Shown here: one piece after another, positions 50,750-59,002 of the stretch
Layout of the letters: every line of letters begins with the position of its first letter
How positions within the stretch are numbered: position 1 is the first letter of the stretch
From: Elizabethkingia occulta
GTDB taxonomy: Bacteria > Bacteroidota > Bacteroidia > Flavobacteriales > Weeksellaceae
NCBI RefSeq assembly: GCF_002023715.1
Contig: NZ_MAHX01000020.1
Coordinates: 147,847 to 211,846, forward strand
DNA length: 64,000 nt
Direction of reading: 5' to 3'
Notes under the pieces: model-generated
What the model was told of the DNA's origin: nothing
Databases searched by the model: none
Seen by the model: the letters and a program-made list of their open reading frames with translations, nothing else
Made by a program: the position numbers and the translations under genes

Positions 50750-52042
50750 ATGGACATATTAAGATTTATAACAGCAGGAAGTGTAGATGATGGTAAAAGT
50801 ACCCTTATCGGCAGACTGCTTTACGATAGCAAAAGCATTTTACAGGATCAGTTGGAGGTTCTGGAAAAGCATTCTAAAAACAAAAATGATGAAGGAGTAG
50901 ATCTTGCACTTCTTACTGACGGACTGCGCGCAGAAAGAGAGCAGGGAATTACAATAGATGTAGCCTACAGATATTTTTCAACAGCCAGGAGAAAATTTAT
51001 TATAGCCGATGCTCCCGGACATGTACAGTATACCCGAAACATGATCACCGGTGCATCCAACTCGGATCTGATGGTTATCCTTATCGACGCCCGCCAAGGA
51101 GTTATAGAACAAACCAGAAGGCATTCCATTATAGCATCATTACTTAACCTGAAAAAGGTTGCTGTAGCCATCAATAAAATGGATCTGGTAGATTATTCAC
51201 AGGAAGTCTATGAAAATATAAAAGCTGATTATGCAAAAATTGCAGAAAATCTCGGACTTACCCAAGTTACCTATTTTCCAATATCAGCACTAAGAGGAGA
51301 TAATATTGTAACCAGATCTGCTGATACAGATTGGTATAATGGTGTTTCTCTTTTAGAATATTTGGAAGAAGTACAAGTAAATACTGATACAGATACCAAC
51401 AGTCGCTTCCAGGTGCAGTATGTAATCCGGCCTCAAAATATGAAATATTTCGCCGATTCCTATGAAAATAATGAACAAGAAGAGAGGCAGTTTGATGAGT
51501 TACATGACTATCGTGGTTATGCCGGGAAAATCCTAAGTGGAGATTTCCGCAAGGGAGATCGCATTTATATTTTGCCTGCAGAGATATCTACAAAAATAGA
51601 CAGAATTGAAATTAACGGATATGAAGTTGAAGAAGCCCTCGAAGGGCAGTCGGTAGTATTGCATATTGAAGATGATATAGATGTAAGCAGAGGAGACTTT
51701 TTTGTAGCATCAGAGCAATTACCACAAGTGGAAAAAGAAGTAGAGGTATTGCTGTGCTGGTTGGATCAAAAAGCATTACAGCCTGGTAATAAATACATAT
51801 TGCAGCATCACAGCAGACAGATAAAAGCATTGGTGAAAGATGTGGAATATAAAGTGAATGTAAATACACTGGAACACGAAAAAGCAGATGGTGATATAAA
51901 GCTGAATGAAATTGTGAAAGTAACACTAAAAACAGCACAGCCTCTGGTTTTCGATAGTTTTAGAAAAAATAAAGCAACAGGCTCTGCAATTCTGGTAGAC
52001 GAAACCTCTAACTCAACAGTTGCAGCCTGTATAATTCAGTAA
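50750..52042 (+). CDS. cysN: Sulfate adenylyltransferase subunit 1 (GTPase)
   Basis: The 430-residue GTPase drives APS formation by CysD. G1 is ITAGSVDDGKSTLIGRLLYD (residues 7-26), G3 ADAPGHVQYTRNM and G4 AINKMDLVDYS; domain 2 and 3 barrels follow. It has no APS kinase (CysC) extension, and it is somewhat shorter than E. coli CysN (475). The next gene starts two bases later. Confidence 0.96.
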   Translation: MDILRFITAGSVDDGKSTLIGRLLYDSKSILQDQLEVLEKHSKNKNDEGVDLALLTDGLRAEREQGITIDVAYRYFSTARRKFIIADAPGHVQYTRNMITGASNSDLMVILIDARQGVIEQTRRHSIIASLLNLKKVAVAINKMDLVDYSQEVYENIKADYAKIAENLGLTQVTYFPISALRGDNIVTRSADTDWYNGVSLLEYLEEVQVNTDTDTNSRFQVQYVIRPQNMKYFADSYENNEQEERQFDELHDYRGYAGKILSGDFRKGDRIYILPAEISTKIDRIEINGYEVEEALEGQSVVLHIEDDIDVSRGDFFVASEQLPQVEKEVEVLLCWLDQKALQPGNKYILQHHSRQIKALVKDVEYKVNVNTLEHEKADGDIKLNEIVKVTLKTAQPLVFDSFRKNKATGSAILVDETSNSTVAACIIQ

Positions 52043-52044
52043 AT

Positions 52045-52878
52045 ATGAGCAAAGTGTCCGATGCTTTTATTGAGCAGATTTTTCAGAGAAAAAAAAATGC
52101 AGTATATGGCTTCTTCGACAAGAATAAAGCGGAAGCTTTTGTGGAGGAATTATACCAGCTGCTTTTTCTTCCTCAGCATATCAATATGGAGGAGACACTG
52201 AGAAATAATTTTGACGAATTACAGAACAAACTTTTTGAATTAATTAAAAATACGACAGATGACAAACTTTTTGCAGAACGACAAGTGGAAGTGCTGTTCG
52301 ATGTATTACCGGAAATATATGACCGCCTGATACTGGATGCCGAATCTATTTTAGAATTCGATCCTGCAACAGAATCACTGGAAGAAATTCTGCTGGCATA
52401 TCCCGGATTTTTTGCCACTTATGTTTATAGGATTTCCCACCAGTTGTGGAAACAGAAAATAAGAACTCTTCCCCGCATCCTTTCGGAATATGGGCATAGC
52501 AAAACCGGAATCGATATTCATCCCGGAGCGGTTATAGGAGAGCACTTTTTTATAGATCACGGAACAGGTATTGTAATTGGAGAAACGTCGGTGATCGGGA
52601 ATAATGTGAAGATCTACCAAGGAGTAACATTAGGTGCATTAAACGTTTCCAAAGATAAAGCCAATCAGAAAAGACATCCTAATATCGAGGACAATGTTAT
52701 TATTTATTCTGGTGCTACTATTCTAGGGGGAGAAACAACCATTGGCCGGGACAGCATTATAGGAGGTAATGTATGGATTACCCAAAATGTTCCTTCAAAT
52801 TCTCTGGTCTATAACAAAAGCGAAATCAGGATAAAAGACAATAATCCGCTTCCGGAGTCATTAACCTTTGTTATATAA
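52045..52878 (+). CDS. cysE: Serine O-acetyltransferase
   Basis: The 277-residue enzyme makes O-acetylserine, the carbon skeleton for cysteine. The N-terminal 150 residues are helical and the C-terminal part a left-handed beta helix of hexapeptide repeats (GIDIHPGAVIGEHFFIDHGT; GIVIGETSVIGNNVKIYQGV; IIYSGATILGGETTIGRDSI). Catalytic His/Asp lie in HPGAV and FIDHGTG. It belongs to the long EpsC-like type common in Bacteroidota. It is directly behind cysN. Confidence 0.93.
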   Translation: MSKVSDAFIEQIFQRKKNAVYGFFDKNKAEAFVEELYQLLFLPQHINMEETLRNNFDELQNKLFELIKNTTDDKLFAERQVEVLFDVLPEIYDRLILDAESILEFDPATESLEEILLAYPGFFATYVYRISHQLWKQKIRTLPRILSEYGHSKTGIDIHPGAVIGEHFFIDHGTGIVIGETSVIGNNVKIYQGVTLGALNVSKDKANQKRHPNIEDNVIIYSGATILGGETTIGRDSIIGGNVWITQNVPSNSLVYNKSEIRIKDNNPLPESLTFVI

Positions 52879-52910
52879 AGTAGAATTACGGAATATTTTA
52901 ACAGATAAGG

Positions 52911-52965
52911 CTTCGACAGGCTCAGCCTGACAACATTAGGACTTGTCACTCTGAGCTTGTCGAAG
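52911..52965. repeat. Interspersed palindromic repeat, copy 2 (short form)
   Basis: CTTCGACAGGCTCAG (52911-52925) and CTGAGCTTGTCGAAG (52951-52965), one mismatch between arms, with inner CTGACAA/TTGTCA. A short, hairpin-only version of the elements at 41651 and 53977. Confidence 0.8.
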
Positions 52966-53028
52966 AGCAAAAATTATAAAAAAACTAACAAACCATAAAC
53001 TGCAAACCAACAACTAAAGAAAAACATT

Positions 53029-53940
53029 ATGAAATTTCAGAATATATTAGAAACTATAGGAAATACACCAGTCGTAAAAATTAATAAACTTTTTAATTCA
53101 GATAGTGAAGTTTGGATAAAACTAGAGAAGAGTAATCCGGGCGGAAGCATTAAAGACAGAATTGCTCTTTCAATGATTGAAGACGCAGAGGCCAAAGGTC
53201 TGTTGAATAAAGATAGTGTAATTATAGAACCTACAAGTGGTAATACCGGAATCGGACTTTCTCTGGTAGCAGCTGTGAAAGGATATAAGCTTATTCTGGT
53301 CATGCCCGAGAGTATGAGTGTGGAAAGGAGAAAGATTATGGAGGCTTATGGAGCAGAATTCGTCTTGACCCCAAGAGAAAAGGGAATGAAGGGAGCCATA
53401 GAAAAAGCTAATGAGTTGGCAGAGGTAACGCCAAATTCATGGATTCCAAGACAGTTTGATAATCCTGCAAATGTGAAAGTTCATACAGAAACAACAGCAC
53501 AGGAAATCCTGCAGGATTTTCCGGACGGACTAGATTATATTATTACTGGAGTAGGAACTGGTGGGCATATCACAGGAATTGCACAAGTAGTAAAACAAAA
53601 ATATCCTAATGTAAAAGTAATCGCTGTAGAACCGGAATTATCACCAGTACTAAGCGGTGGTGCACCGGGGCCACATCCGCTACAGGGCTTGGGGGCAGGT
53701 TTTGTTCCGTCTATTCTGGATACCTCTGTTTTGGATGGCGTTACTCAGATTGGTAAAGATGAAGCTTTTGCTTTTGCTATCGAAGCCGCAAAAAAAGAAG
53801 GTCTTTTTGTAGGAATTTCCACCGGAGCAGCATTAGCTGCTGTTGCAAAAAAACTTTCCGAAGTACCGGCAGGTTCTAAAATATTAACGATTAACTACGA
53901 CACGGGAGAAAGATATCTTTCTATAGAAGGATTGTTCTAA
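53029..53940 (+). CDS. cysK: Cysteine synthase (O-acetylserine sulfhydrylase)
   Basis: The 303-residue PLP enzyme joins sulfide and O-acetylserine to give cysteine. [20 protein letters not shown] holds the PLP lysine (about 43), [17 protein letters not shown] the substrate loop, [20 protein letters not shown] the phosphate loop and [11 protein letters not shown] the C-terminal PLP site. CysK and CysM cannot be told apart with certainty. It stands between two palindromic repeats. Confidence 0.95.
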   Translation: MKFQNILETIGNTPVVKINKLFNSDSEVWIKLEKSNPGGSIKDRIALSMIEDAEAKGLLNKDSVIIEPTSGNTGIGLSLVAAVKGYKLILVMPESMSVERRKIMEAYGAEFVLTPREKGMKGAIEKANELAEVTPNSWIPRQFDNPANVKVHTETTAQEILQDFPDGLDYIITGVGTGGHITGIAQVVKQKYPNVKVIAVEPELSPVLSGGAPGPHPLQGLGAGFVPSILDTSVLDGVTQIGKDEAFAFAIEAAKKEGLFVGISTGAALAAVAKKLSEVPAGSKILTINYDTGERYLSIEGLF

Positions 53941-53976
53941 AATGTTGATTTGAAAAGAAAAAAAATATTGCTAATG

Positions 53977-54074
53977 CTTCGATAGTTCATCAGGCTCACT
54001 ATAAACTCAGCTCAGCATGACAGTCCTAATATTCGATCTTAGGTTGTAGCGTTGTCAGTCTGAGCCTGTCGAAG
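53977..54074. repeat. Interspersed palindromic repeat, copy 3
   Basis: Begins CTTCGATAG and ends CTGAGCCTGTCGAAG (54060-54074), with inner CTATAAACTCAGCTCAG. It is the copy at 41651-41749 in reverse orientation. It fills most of the gap between cysK and the siroheme gene. Confidence 0.8.
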
Positions 54075-54128
54075 ACTCTATAGTAAATTGAGAATACAGC
54101 AATAGAAGAAACATACACCAGACTTTAA

Positions 54129-54974
54129 ATGAAAACAACTAATAAAACACCAAAGGTATATCTTATCGGTGCAGGGCCTGGCGATCCTGATCTGATTACA
54201 GTAAAAGCTATTCGCGCCATTACAGAAGCAGATGTAATCTTATGCGACAGACTTGTTAGTCCCGAGATTGTGGATAACTATGTGAGCAAAGAAACGGAGA
54301 TAGTTTATGTAGGTAAAGAATGCAGCAAAAAAGCATCCACACCACAGTCTTCTATTAATGAACTAATGGTAGAATATGCACTTCAGAATAAAACCGTTGC
54401 AAGACTAAAAGGCGGGGATGTATCTATATTTTCTAATATTTTGGATGAATTACAGGTACTGAAAGAGAATAAGATCGCATATGAAATTATTCCGGGAGTA
54501 ACTGCCGCTCTTGGAGCAGCAGCTTATGCAGGAATGCCTTTAACAGCAAGAGGGTATGCTACATCGGTAAGATTTCTTACTTATTATAAGTCCGAAATAC
54601 TGACCGAAGAATACTGGAAAGAAATAGCAGAAACCAATGATACGCTGGTGTTTTATATGTCTGTAGGAAATCTTAACAATCTGGTAGATAAATTTAAGGA
54701 ATATAGCGTCTCTTCAGAAAAGAAAATTGCCGTAATAGAACAGGCAACCACACCTTTTCAGAAAGTATATACTTCTTCTTTTGAAGATTTTGCCCAAAAG
54801 TTGGGGCATAAACTATTTGCATCACCATCACTGGTGGTTATCGGCAAAATAGTAAACCTGCATGAAGAATTCTCCTGGCTACAAGAAGCAGACAGAGAAG
54901 GATTGTATTTCAAATCAATAACCAACGGAAGTCTGCTTCCAAAAACTCAAAACTTTTTTGAATATGCTGTCTGA
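54129..54974 (+). CDS. cobA: Uroporphyrinogen-III C-methyltransferase
   Basis: The 281-residue enzyme adds two methyl groups to uroporphyrinogen III to make precorrin-2, the precursor of siroheme for sulfite reductase. Motifs: VYLIGAGPGDPDLITVKAIR (residues 10-29), ARLKGGDVSIFSNI, IIPGVTAALGAAAYAGMPLT and TLVFYMSVGNL. It has a short extra C-terminal tail. It overlaps cysJ by 11 bases. Precorrin-2 oxidation is probably done by the fusion protein at 61894-63405. Confidence 0.95.
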   Translation: MKTTNKTPKVYLIGAGPGDPDLITVKAIRAITEADVILCDRLVSPEIVDNYVSKETEIVYVGKECSKKASTPQSSINELMVEYALQNKTVARLKGGDVSIFSNILDELQVLKENKIAYEIIPGVTAALGAAAYAGMPLTARGYATSVRFLTYYKSEILTEEYWKEIAETNDTLVFYMSVGNLNNLVDKFKEYSVSSEKKIAVIEQATTPFQKVYTSSFEDFAQKLGHKLFASPSLVVIGKIVNLHEEFSWLQEADREGLYFKSITNGSLLPKTQNFFEYAV

Positions 54975-56670
54975 AACTAAACTACAAGTACTGAAAGAAA
55001 TATCCAGTGGTTTTTCCAGAGATGAAGCCATTTGGGCAAGCGGTTACCTGGCAGGTCTGGCAGGAACTTCTGCAGCAGTGGCTGACCTACCTCCACAGCA
55101 AACAACATATACACCAGCTGTAAAGAAAATAACACTGGTATACGGTACAGAAACCGGTAATAGTAAGAAACTTGCAACAGAACTTGCCGGAGTTGCTAAG
55201 AAAAAAGGCATTCAGGTAAAGTTGGGTGATTTGTCCCAGTACAAGCCTAAAGACCTGGCCAAGGAAGAATATTTATTTGTTGTAATAAGTACTCAGGGAG
55301 AAGGAGAACCACCAATCCTGGCGAAGAAATTTTACGATTATATTCATGAGAACGAACTAAACCTTTCCAATATTAAATTCGGAGTTTTAGCATTAGGAGA
55401 CAGCACTTATCCACAATTCTGTAAAACAGGTGAAGATGTGGATACCCGTTTCGAAGTTCTCGGAGCGGAGCGTATTATTCCGCTGAAAAGATGTGATATC
55501 GATTATGAGGAAGATGCTCACAGATGGCTCGATCATATTTTTGAAGTTGTACAAAATAAGGCAGCAAGTCCTTCACAGGGAACAGCAGCACCAAAGGCAT
55601 CCTCTGGCAGAAAGAAATACCAGGGAAAAGTATCCGCTATTATTAACCTGAATGATATTACTTCTGATAAAGAGACGTATCACATCGAGATTGAAACAGA
55701 AGAACCAATTGCTTACCGTCCGGGAGATGCGTTAGGCGTTATTCCTTTTAACCCCAAATCTGTAGTAGAAGAGATTATCGGTTTAACGGGTATAGATCCC
55801 GAAAAACAAATTCAGACAACCAGAGTTACTGCAAGTGCAAAAGAGCTTCTTCATCAGCATCTTAATATCAGCTATCTGCTAAAGACTACAGTTGCACAGT
55901 ATGTGCAAATTACCGGGCAGGATATTCCGGAAACCCGTTTAAGTCTTCTGGATTTGCTTAGGATTTATCCGGTGAAAAACGCAGAAGAATTCGAAGAAGT
56001 TATAAAAGTACTGACTGTCCAGGCTCCACGTTTATATTCTGTTTCATCGTCTCCGGAGGCACATGGAGATTCTGAAATTCATATTACGGTAGCCAAATCA
56101 GAGTTTTTAATCAACGATAAAAAACAAAATGGCTTGTGCAGTGGTTTTCTCAGTGAATTTGAAGAAGACGGAACTGTAGAATTTTATATTCAGGAGGCTA
56201 AACATTTTAAACTTCCGGAAACGGCAAAAGATGTTATAATGATAGGTCCCGGGACAGGAATAGCACCATTCCGCTCATTCCTTTGGGAACGTGATGCCAC
56301 AGGAGCAGAAGGAAGAAACTGGCTTTTCTTCGGGGATCGGAGTTTTGTATCAGATTTCCTTTATCAGTCAGAATTTCAGGATTTCCTGAAAACAGGAGCT
56401 TTAACCAATCTGGATCTGGCATTTTCCAGAGATACTGCGGAAAAAGTATACGTACAGCACAGACTGCAGCAAAAATCTTCGGAAGTATTTCAATGGCTGG
56501 AAGGAGGAGCATCAGTATATGTATGCGGGGCAAAAGAGCCTATGAGTAAGGATGTGGAAGAAACACTACTTCATATTATTCAGCATGAAGGAAAACGAAA
56601 TGAAGATGAGGCCAAAAACTATTTAGAAGAACTGGAGCTTAGTGGCAGATATGCTAAAGATGTATACTAA
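54964..56670 (+). CDS. cysJ: Assimilatory sulfite reductase flavoprotein
   Basis: The flavoprotein passes electrons from NADPH through FAD and FMN to CysI. From the ATG at 54964 (MLSETKLQVLKEISSGFSRD) it has 568 residues. Flavodoxin domain: VYGTETGNSKKLATELAG, STQGEGEPP, LGDSTYPQFC. FAD domain: YRPGDALGVIP, PRLYSVSSSPEA. NADP domain: MIGPGTGIAPFRSFLWERDA and YVCGAKEPMSKDVEETL, ending GRYAKDVY. It overlaps cobA by 11 bases, so the two are coupled. Confidence 0.96.
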   Translation: MLSETKLQVLKEISSGFSRDEAIWASGYLAGLAGTSAAVADLPPQQTTYTPAVKKITLVYGTETGNSKKLATELAGVAKKKGIQVKLGDLSQYKPKDLAKEEYLFVVISTQGEGEPPILAKKFYDYIHENELNLSNIKFGVLALGDSTYPQFCKTGEDVDTRFEVLGAERIIPLKRCDIDYEEDAHRWLDHIFEVVQNKAASPSQGTAAPKASSGRKKYQGKVSAIINLNDITSDKETYHIEIETEEPIAYRPGDALGVIPFNPKSVVEEIIGLTGIDPEKQIQTTRVTASAKELLHQHLNISYLLKTTVAQYVQITGQDIPETRLSLLDLLRIYPVKNAEEFEEVIKVLTVQAPRLYSVSSSPEAHGDSEIHITVAKSEFLINDKKQNGLCSGFLSEFEEDGTVEFYIQEAKHFKLPETAKDVIMIGPGTGIAPFRSFLWERDATGAEGRNWLFFGDRSFVSDFLYQSEFQDFLKTGALTNLDLAFSRDTAEKVYVQHRLQQKSSEVFQWLEGGASVYVCGAKEPMSKDVEETLLHIIQHEGKRNEDEAKNYLEELELSGRYAKDVY

Positions 56671-56706
56671 AACAGTTTGATTGTAAAATTGTTAAACCGT
56701 ACTCCA

Positions 56707-56800
56707 GACCTTATAGGTTTCAAAAACCTATAAAGTCTAAGATATAATTTAAAATTAGTTCCGAAGAGACATATTAATATAAAATAGGATGAAATCCTAT
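56707..56800 (+). promoter_or_regulatory. Two hairpins in the cysJ-cysI gap
   Basis: TTATAGGTTT with AAACCTATAA (56711-56732, extended to 56707-56737) and TAGGAT with ATCCTA (56785-56799). The first lacks a T run. They may stabilise or process the mRNA. Confidence 0.5.
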
Positions 56801-56822
56801 AGCTAAAAATAAAACAACAATC

Positions 56823-58511
56823 ATGAGTGCTAAAGATAATCTTTCACATGTAGAAAAGATAAAAACCAGTAGTAACGGACTTAGGGGGACTTTGAAAGAA
56901 AGTCTTCTGGATAATTTCACTGGTGCAATTCGGGAAGATGACCAGAATCTGATAAAATTTCATGGAATGTATCAGCAGGACGACCGCGATCGCCGGGAGG
57001 AGAGAGTGTCTAAAAAATTAGAATGGCTGTATTCTTTTATGATCCGTTTGCGTCTTCCGGGTGGATTTCTTACTTCAGAGCAATGGATTGGATTAAATGA
57101 AATTGCTGGTAAGCACTCTACCGGAACAATTAAAATAACAACCAGACAGACGATTCAGTTGCACGGCATTCTGAAGTCTAATATAAAACCAACTATCCAG
57201 GCATTTAACTTGCAGCATCTGGATTCTATAGCAGCTTGTGGTGATGTTAATCGTAATGTAACCTGTACCTCGAATCCCTCAGAATCACCATTGCATAACG
57301 AGGCTTATGAACTGGCTGGTAAAATCAGTGAATTGTGTTTGCCTAAAACAAAGGCATATTATGATATTTGGATTGACAATGAATTGGCGGTAGACCGTAA
57401 AGCAGAAGAGGATCCGTTATATCAGGACAGATATTTACCCCGTAAACTGAAAATTGGAATTGCTGTTCCACCTAATAATGATGTAGATGTATTTATCAAT
57501 GATATTGCGCTGATTGCTATTATTGAGAATAATCAGATTGTGGGTTACAATATTGCTGCCGGTGGTGGACTAGGAGCTACACATGGGAATGAAGCTACTT
57601 ATGCAAGATTGGCTTCGGTTCTTGGATTTGTAGATACGGAAGAAAAAGTACTGAAAGCTGTATATGAAATTATTACAGTACAGCGTGACTTTGGAAACAG
57701 AAGCGATCGTAAGCTATCAAGGCTGAAATATACAATAGATAAACTCGGAATAGAGGGATATCGGGCTGAGGTGGAGAAAAGATGTGGTTTTAACTTCGAG
57801 CCGGCGAGAGAATATAAGTTTGAGCAGCGAAAAGACCGTTATGGATGGGTACAAAATCATGAAGGAAAATGGTTCTACACTGTATTTGTAGAACATGGAA
57901 GGATACTGGATGAACCTAATAAACAGGGAGAACAATATCCGTTAAAATCGGGATTGCTAAAAATTGCTGAAACCGGAAAAGTCAACTTCCGTTTTACCTG
58001 CAATCAGAATCTTATTGTATCCGACGTTCTGGAGGAAGATAAAGCAGAGATAGATCAAATTCTTAAAGAATATGGTATTTCGGACTATACAGAACAAGCA
58101 AGTGCATTGCGAAAAAATTCAGTAGCCTGCGTAGCTTTCAATACATGCTCTTTGGCATTAGCAGAAGGCCAGCGTTATTTACCAACATTGGTGACCAAAA
58201 TAGAACCTTTACTGGAAAAGTATGGTCTTTTTGAAGAAGACATCACTATCAGAATGACTGGCTGTCCTAATGGATGTGGTAGATCTCCAAATGCAGAGAT
58301 TGGCTTTGTGGGAACAGCCTATGGGAAATACAATCTGCATATTGGCGGAGACAGATTAGGTACCCGTCTGAATACTAAATACAAAGATAATGTCGGCGAA
58401 GATGAAATCCTGAAAACACTGGATGAACTTTTCGGAATATATGTACAGAAAAGAGAAGCTGAAGAAACTTTTGGAGATTTCTCATACCGCTATTTACAAA
58501 TCACAAAATAA
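56823..58511 (+). CDS. cysI: Assimilatory sulfite reductase hemoprotein
   Basis: The 562-residue hemoprotein reduces sulfite to sulfide with six electrons at a siroheme-[4Fe-4S] site. The cluster cysteines lie in VACVAFNTCSLALAEG and RMTGCPNGCGRSPNAEIG. The substrate-side basic residues are in GTIKITTRQTIQLHGIL and RNVTCTSNPSES. Two ferredoxin-like repeats are seen. Length is near E. coli CysI (570). Confidence 0.97.
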   Translation: MSAKDNLSHVEKIKTSSNGLRGTLKESLLDNFTGAIREDDQNLIKFHGMYQQDDRDRREERVSKKLEWLYSFMIRLRLPGGFLTSEQWIGLNEIAGKHSTGTIKITTRQTIQLHGILKSNIKPTIQAFNLQHLDSIAACGDVNRNVTCTSNPSESPLHNEAYELAGKISELCLPKTKAYYDIWIDNELAVDRKAEEDPLYQDRYLPRKLKIGIAVPPNNDVDVFINDIALIAIIENNQIVGYNIAAGGGLGATHGNEATYARLASVLGFVDTEEKVLKAVYEIITVQRDFGNRSDRKLSRLKYTIDKLGIEGYRAEVEKRCGFNFEPAREYKFEQRKDRYGWVQNHEGKWFYTVFVEHGRILDEPNKQGEQYPLKSGLLKIAETGKVNFRFTCNQNLIVSDVLEEDKAEIDQILKEYGISDYTEQASALRKNSVACVAFNTCSLALAEGQRYLPTLVTKIEPLLEKYGLFEEDITIRMTGCPNGCGRSPNAEIGFVGTAYGKYNLHIGGDRLGTRLNTKYKDNVGEDEILKTLDELFGIYVQKREAEETFGDFSYRYLQITK

Positions 58512-58515
58512 ATAT

Positions 58516-58599
58516 ATGATAGATCTTCTTTACCGACAGAAAAAATCTCAGAAACATTACCATCATCTTTTGGGTATACGAATGTGTATGTGTTGCTAA
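58516..58599 (+). CDS. Candidate cysteine-sensing leader peptide
   Basis: A 27-codon reading frame begins four bases after the cysI stop: MIDLLYRQKKSQKHYHHLLG then IRMCMCC and stop. Three of the last four residues are Cys (TGT ATG TGT TGC TAA). Cys-rich short reading frames near sulfur genes act as attenuators in other bacteria. No gene of its own size class is annotated by similarity here, and the role is inferred. The next gene is 403 bases on. Confidence 0.45.
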   Translation: MIDLLYRQKKSQKHYHHLLGIRMCMCC

Positions 58600-59002
58600 A
58601 AGCTGCTAAGTGTTACAGTATTATAAGCTATAATTTTTGAATCACATAGATACATAGAAGCAAACTCTACAATAGACGGATAGAAAATAAATTTTCACAT
58701 ATCAGCTATGTATCCTAATGTTAGTCTTTATATACGTTATAAAAAACTATTCTATGTGGTTAACCAAATAAGAAAGTTTAGCTCTGTATCATTATCCTTA
58801 TGCTGCAAAATATGAATAGACAAGGATGTGGATAAGTGAATGGATGAATAGTAAATATGTCAATAAGCGAATACGTCAATCGACCTATTCACCAAAATTC
58901 ACTCATTCACTATAATTCACCTATTGAAAAATAGACTCTGTTGAACTATTCACATCCATCACTAAATCATAAACATACACTATAAACCAAATAACGATTA
59001 TA
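58600..59002. other. Non-coding gap before the TonB receptor
   Basis: AT-rich, with several direct near-repeats of CACTCATTCAC / ATTCACCTATT type (58,880-58,925). No reading frame, clear promoter or stable terminator was seen. It may be the untranslated leader of the TonB receptor. Confidence 0.5.

Noticed and set aside
50750..52042. cysN as truncated cysNC fusion
   Set aside because: The three expected domains are complete and the neighbouring reductase is of the APS type, so a kinase is not needed.
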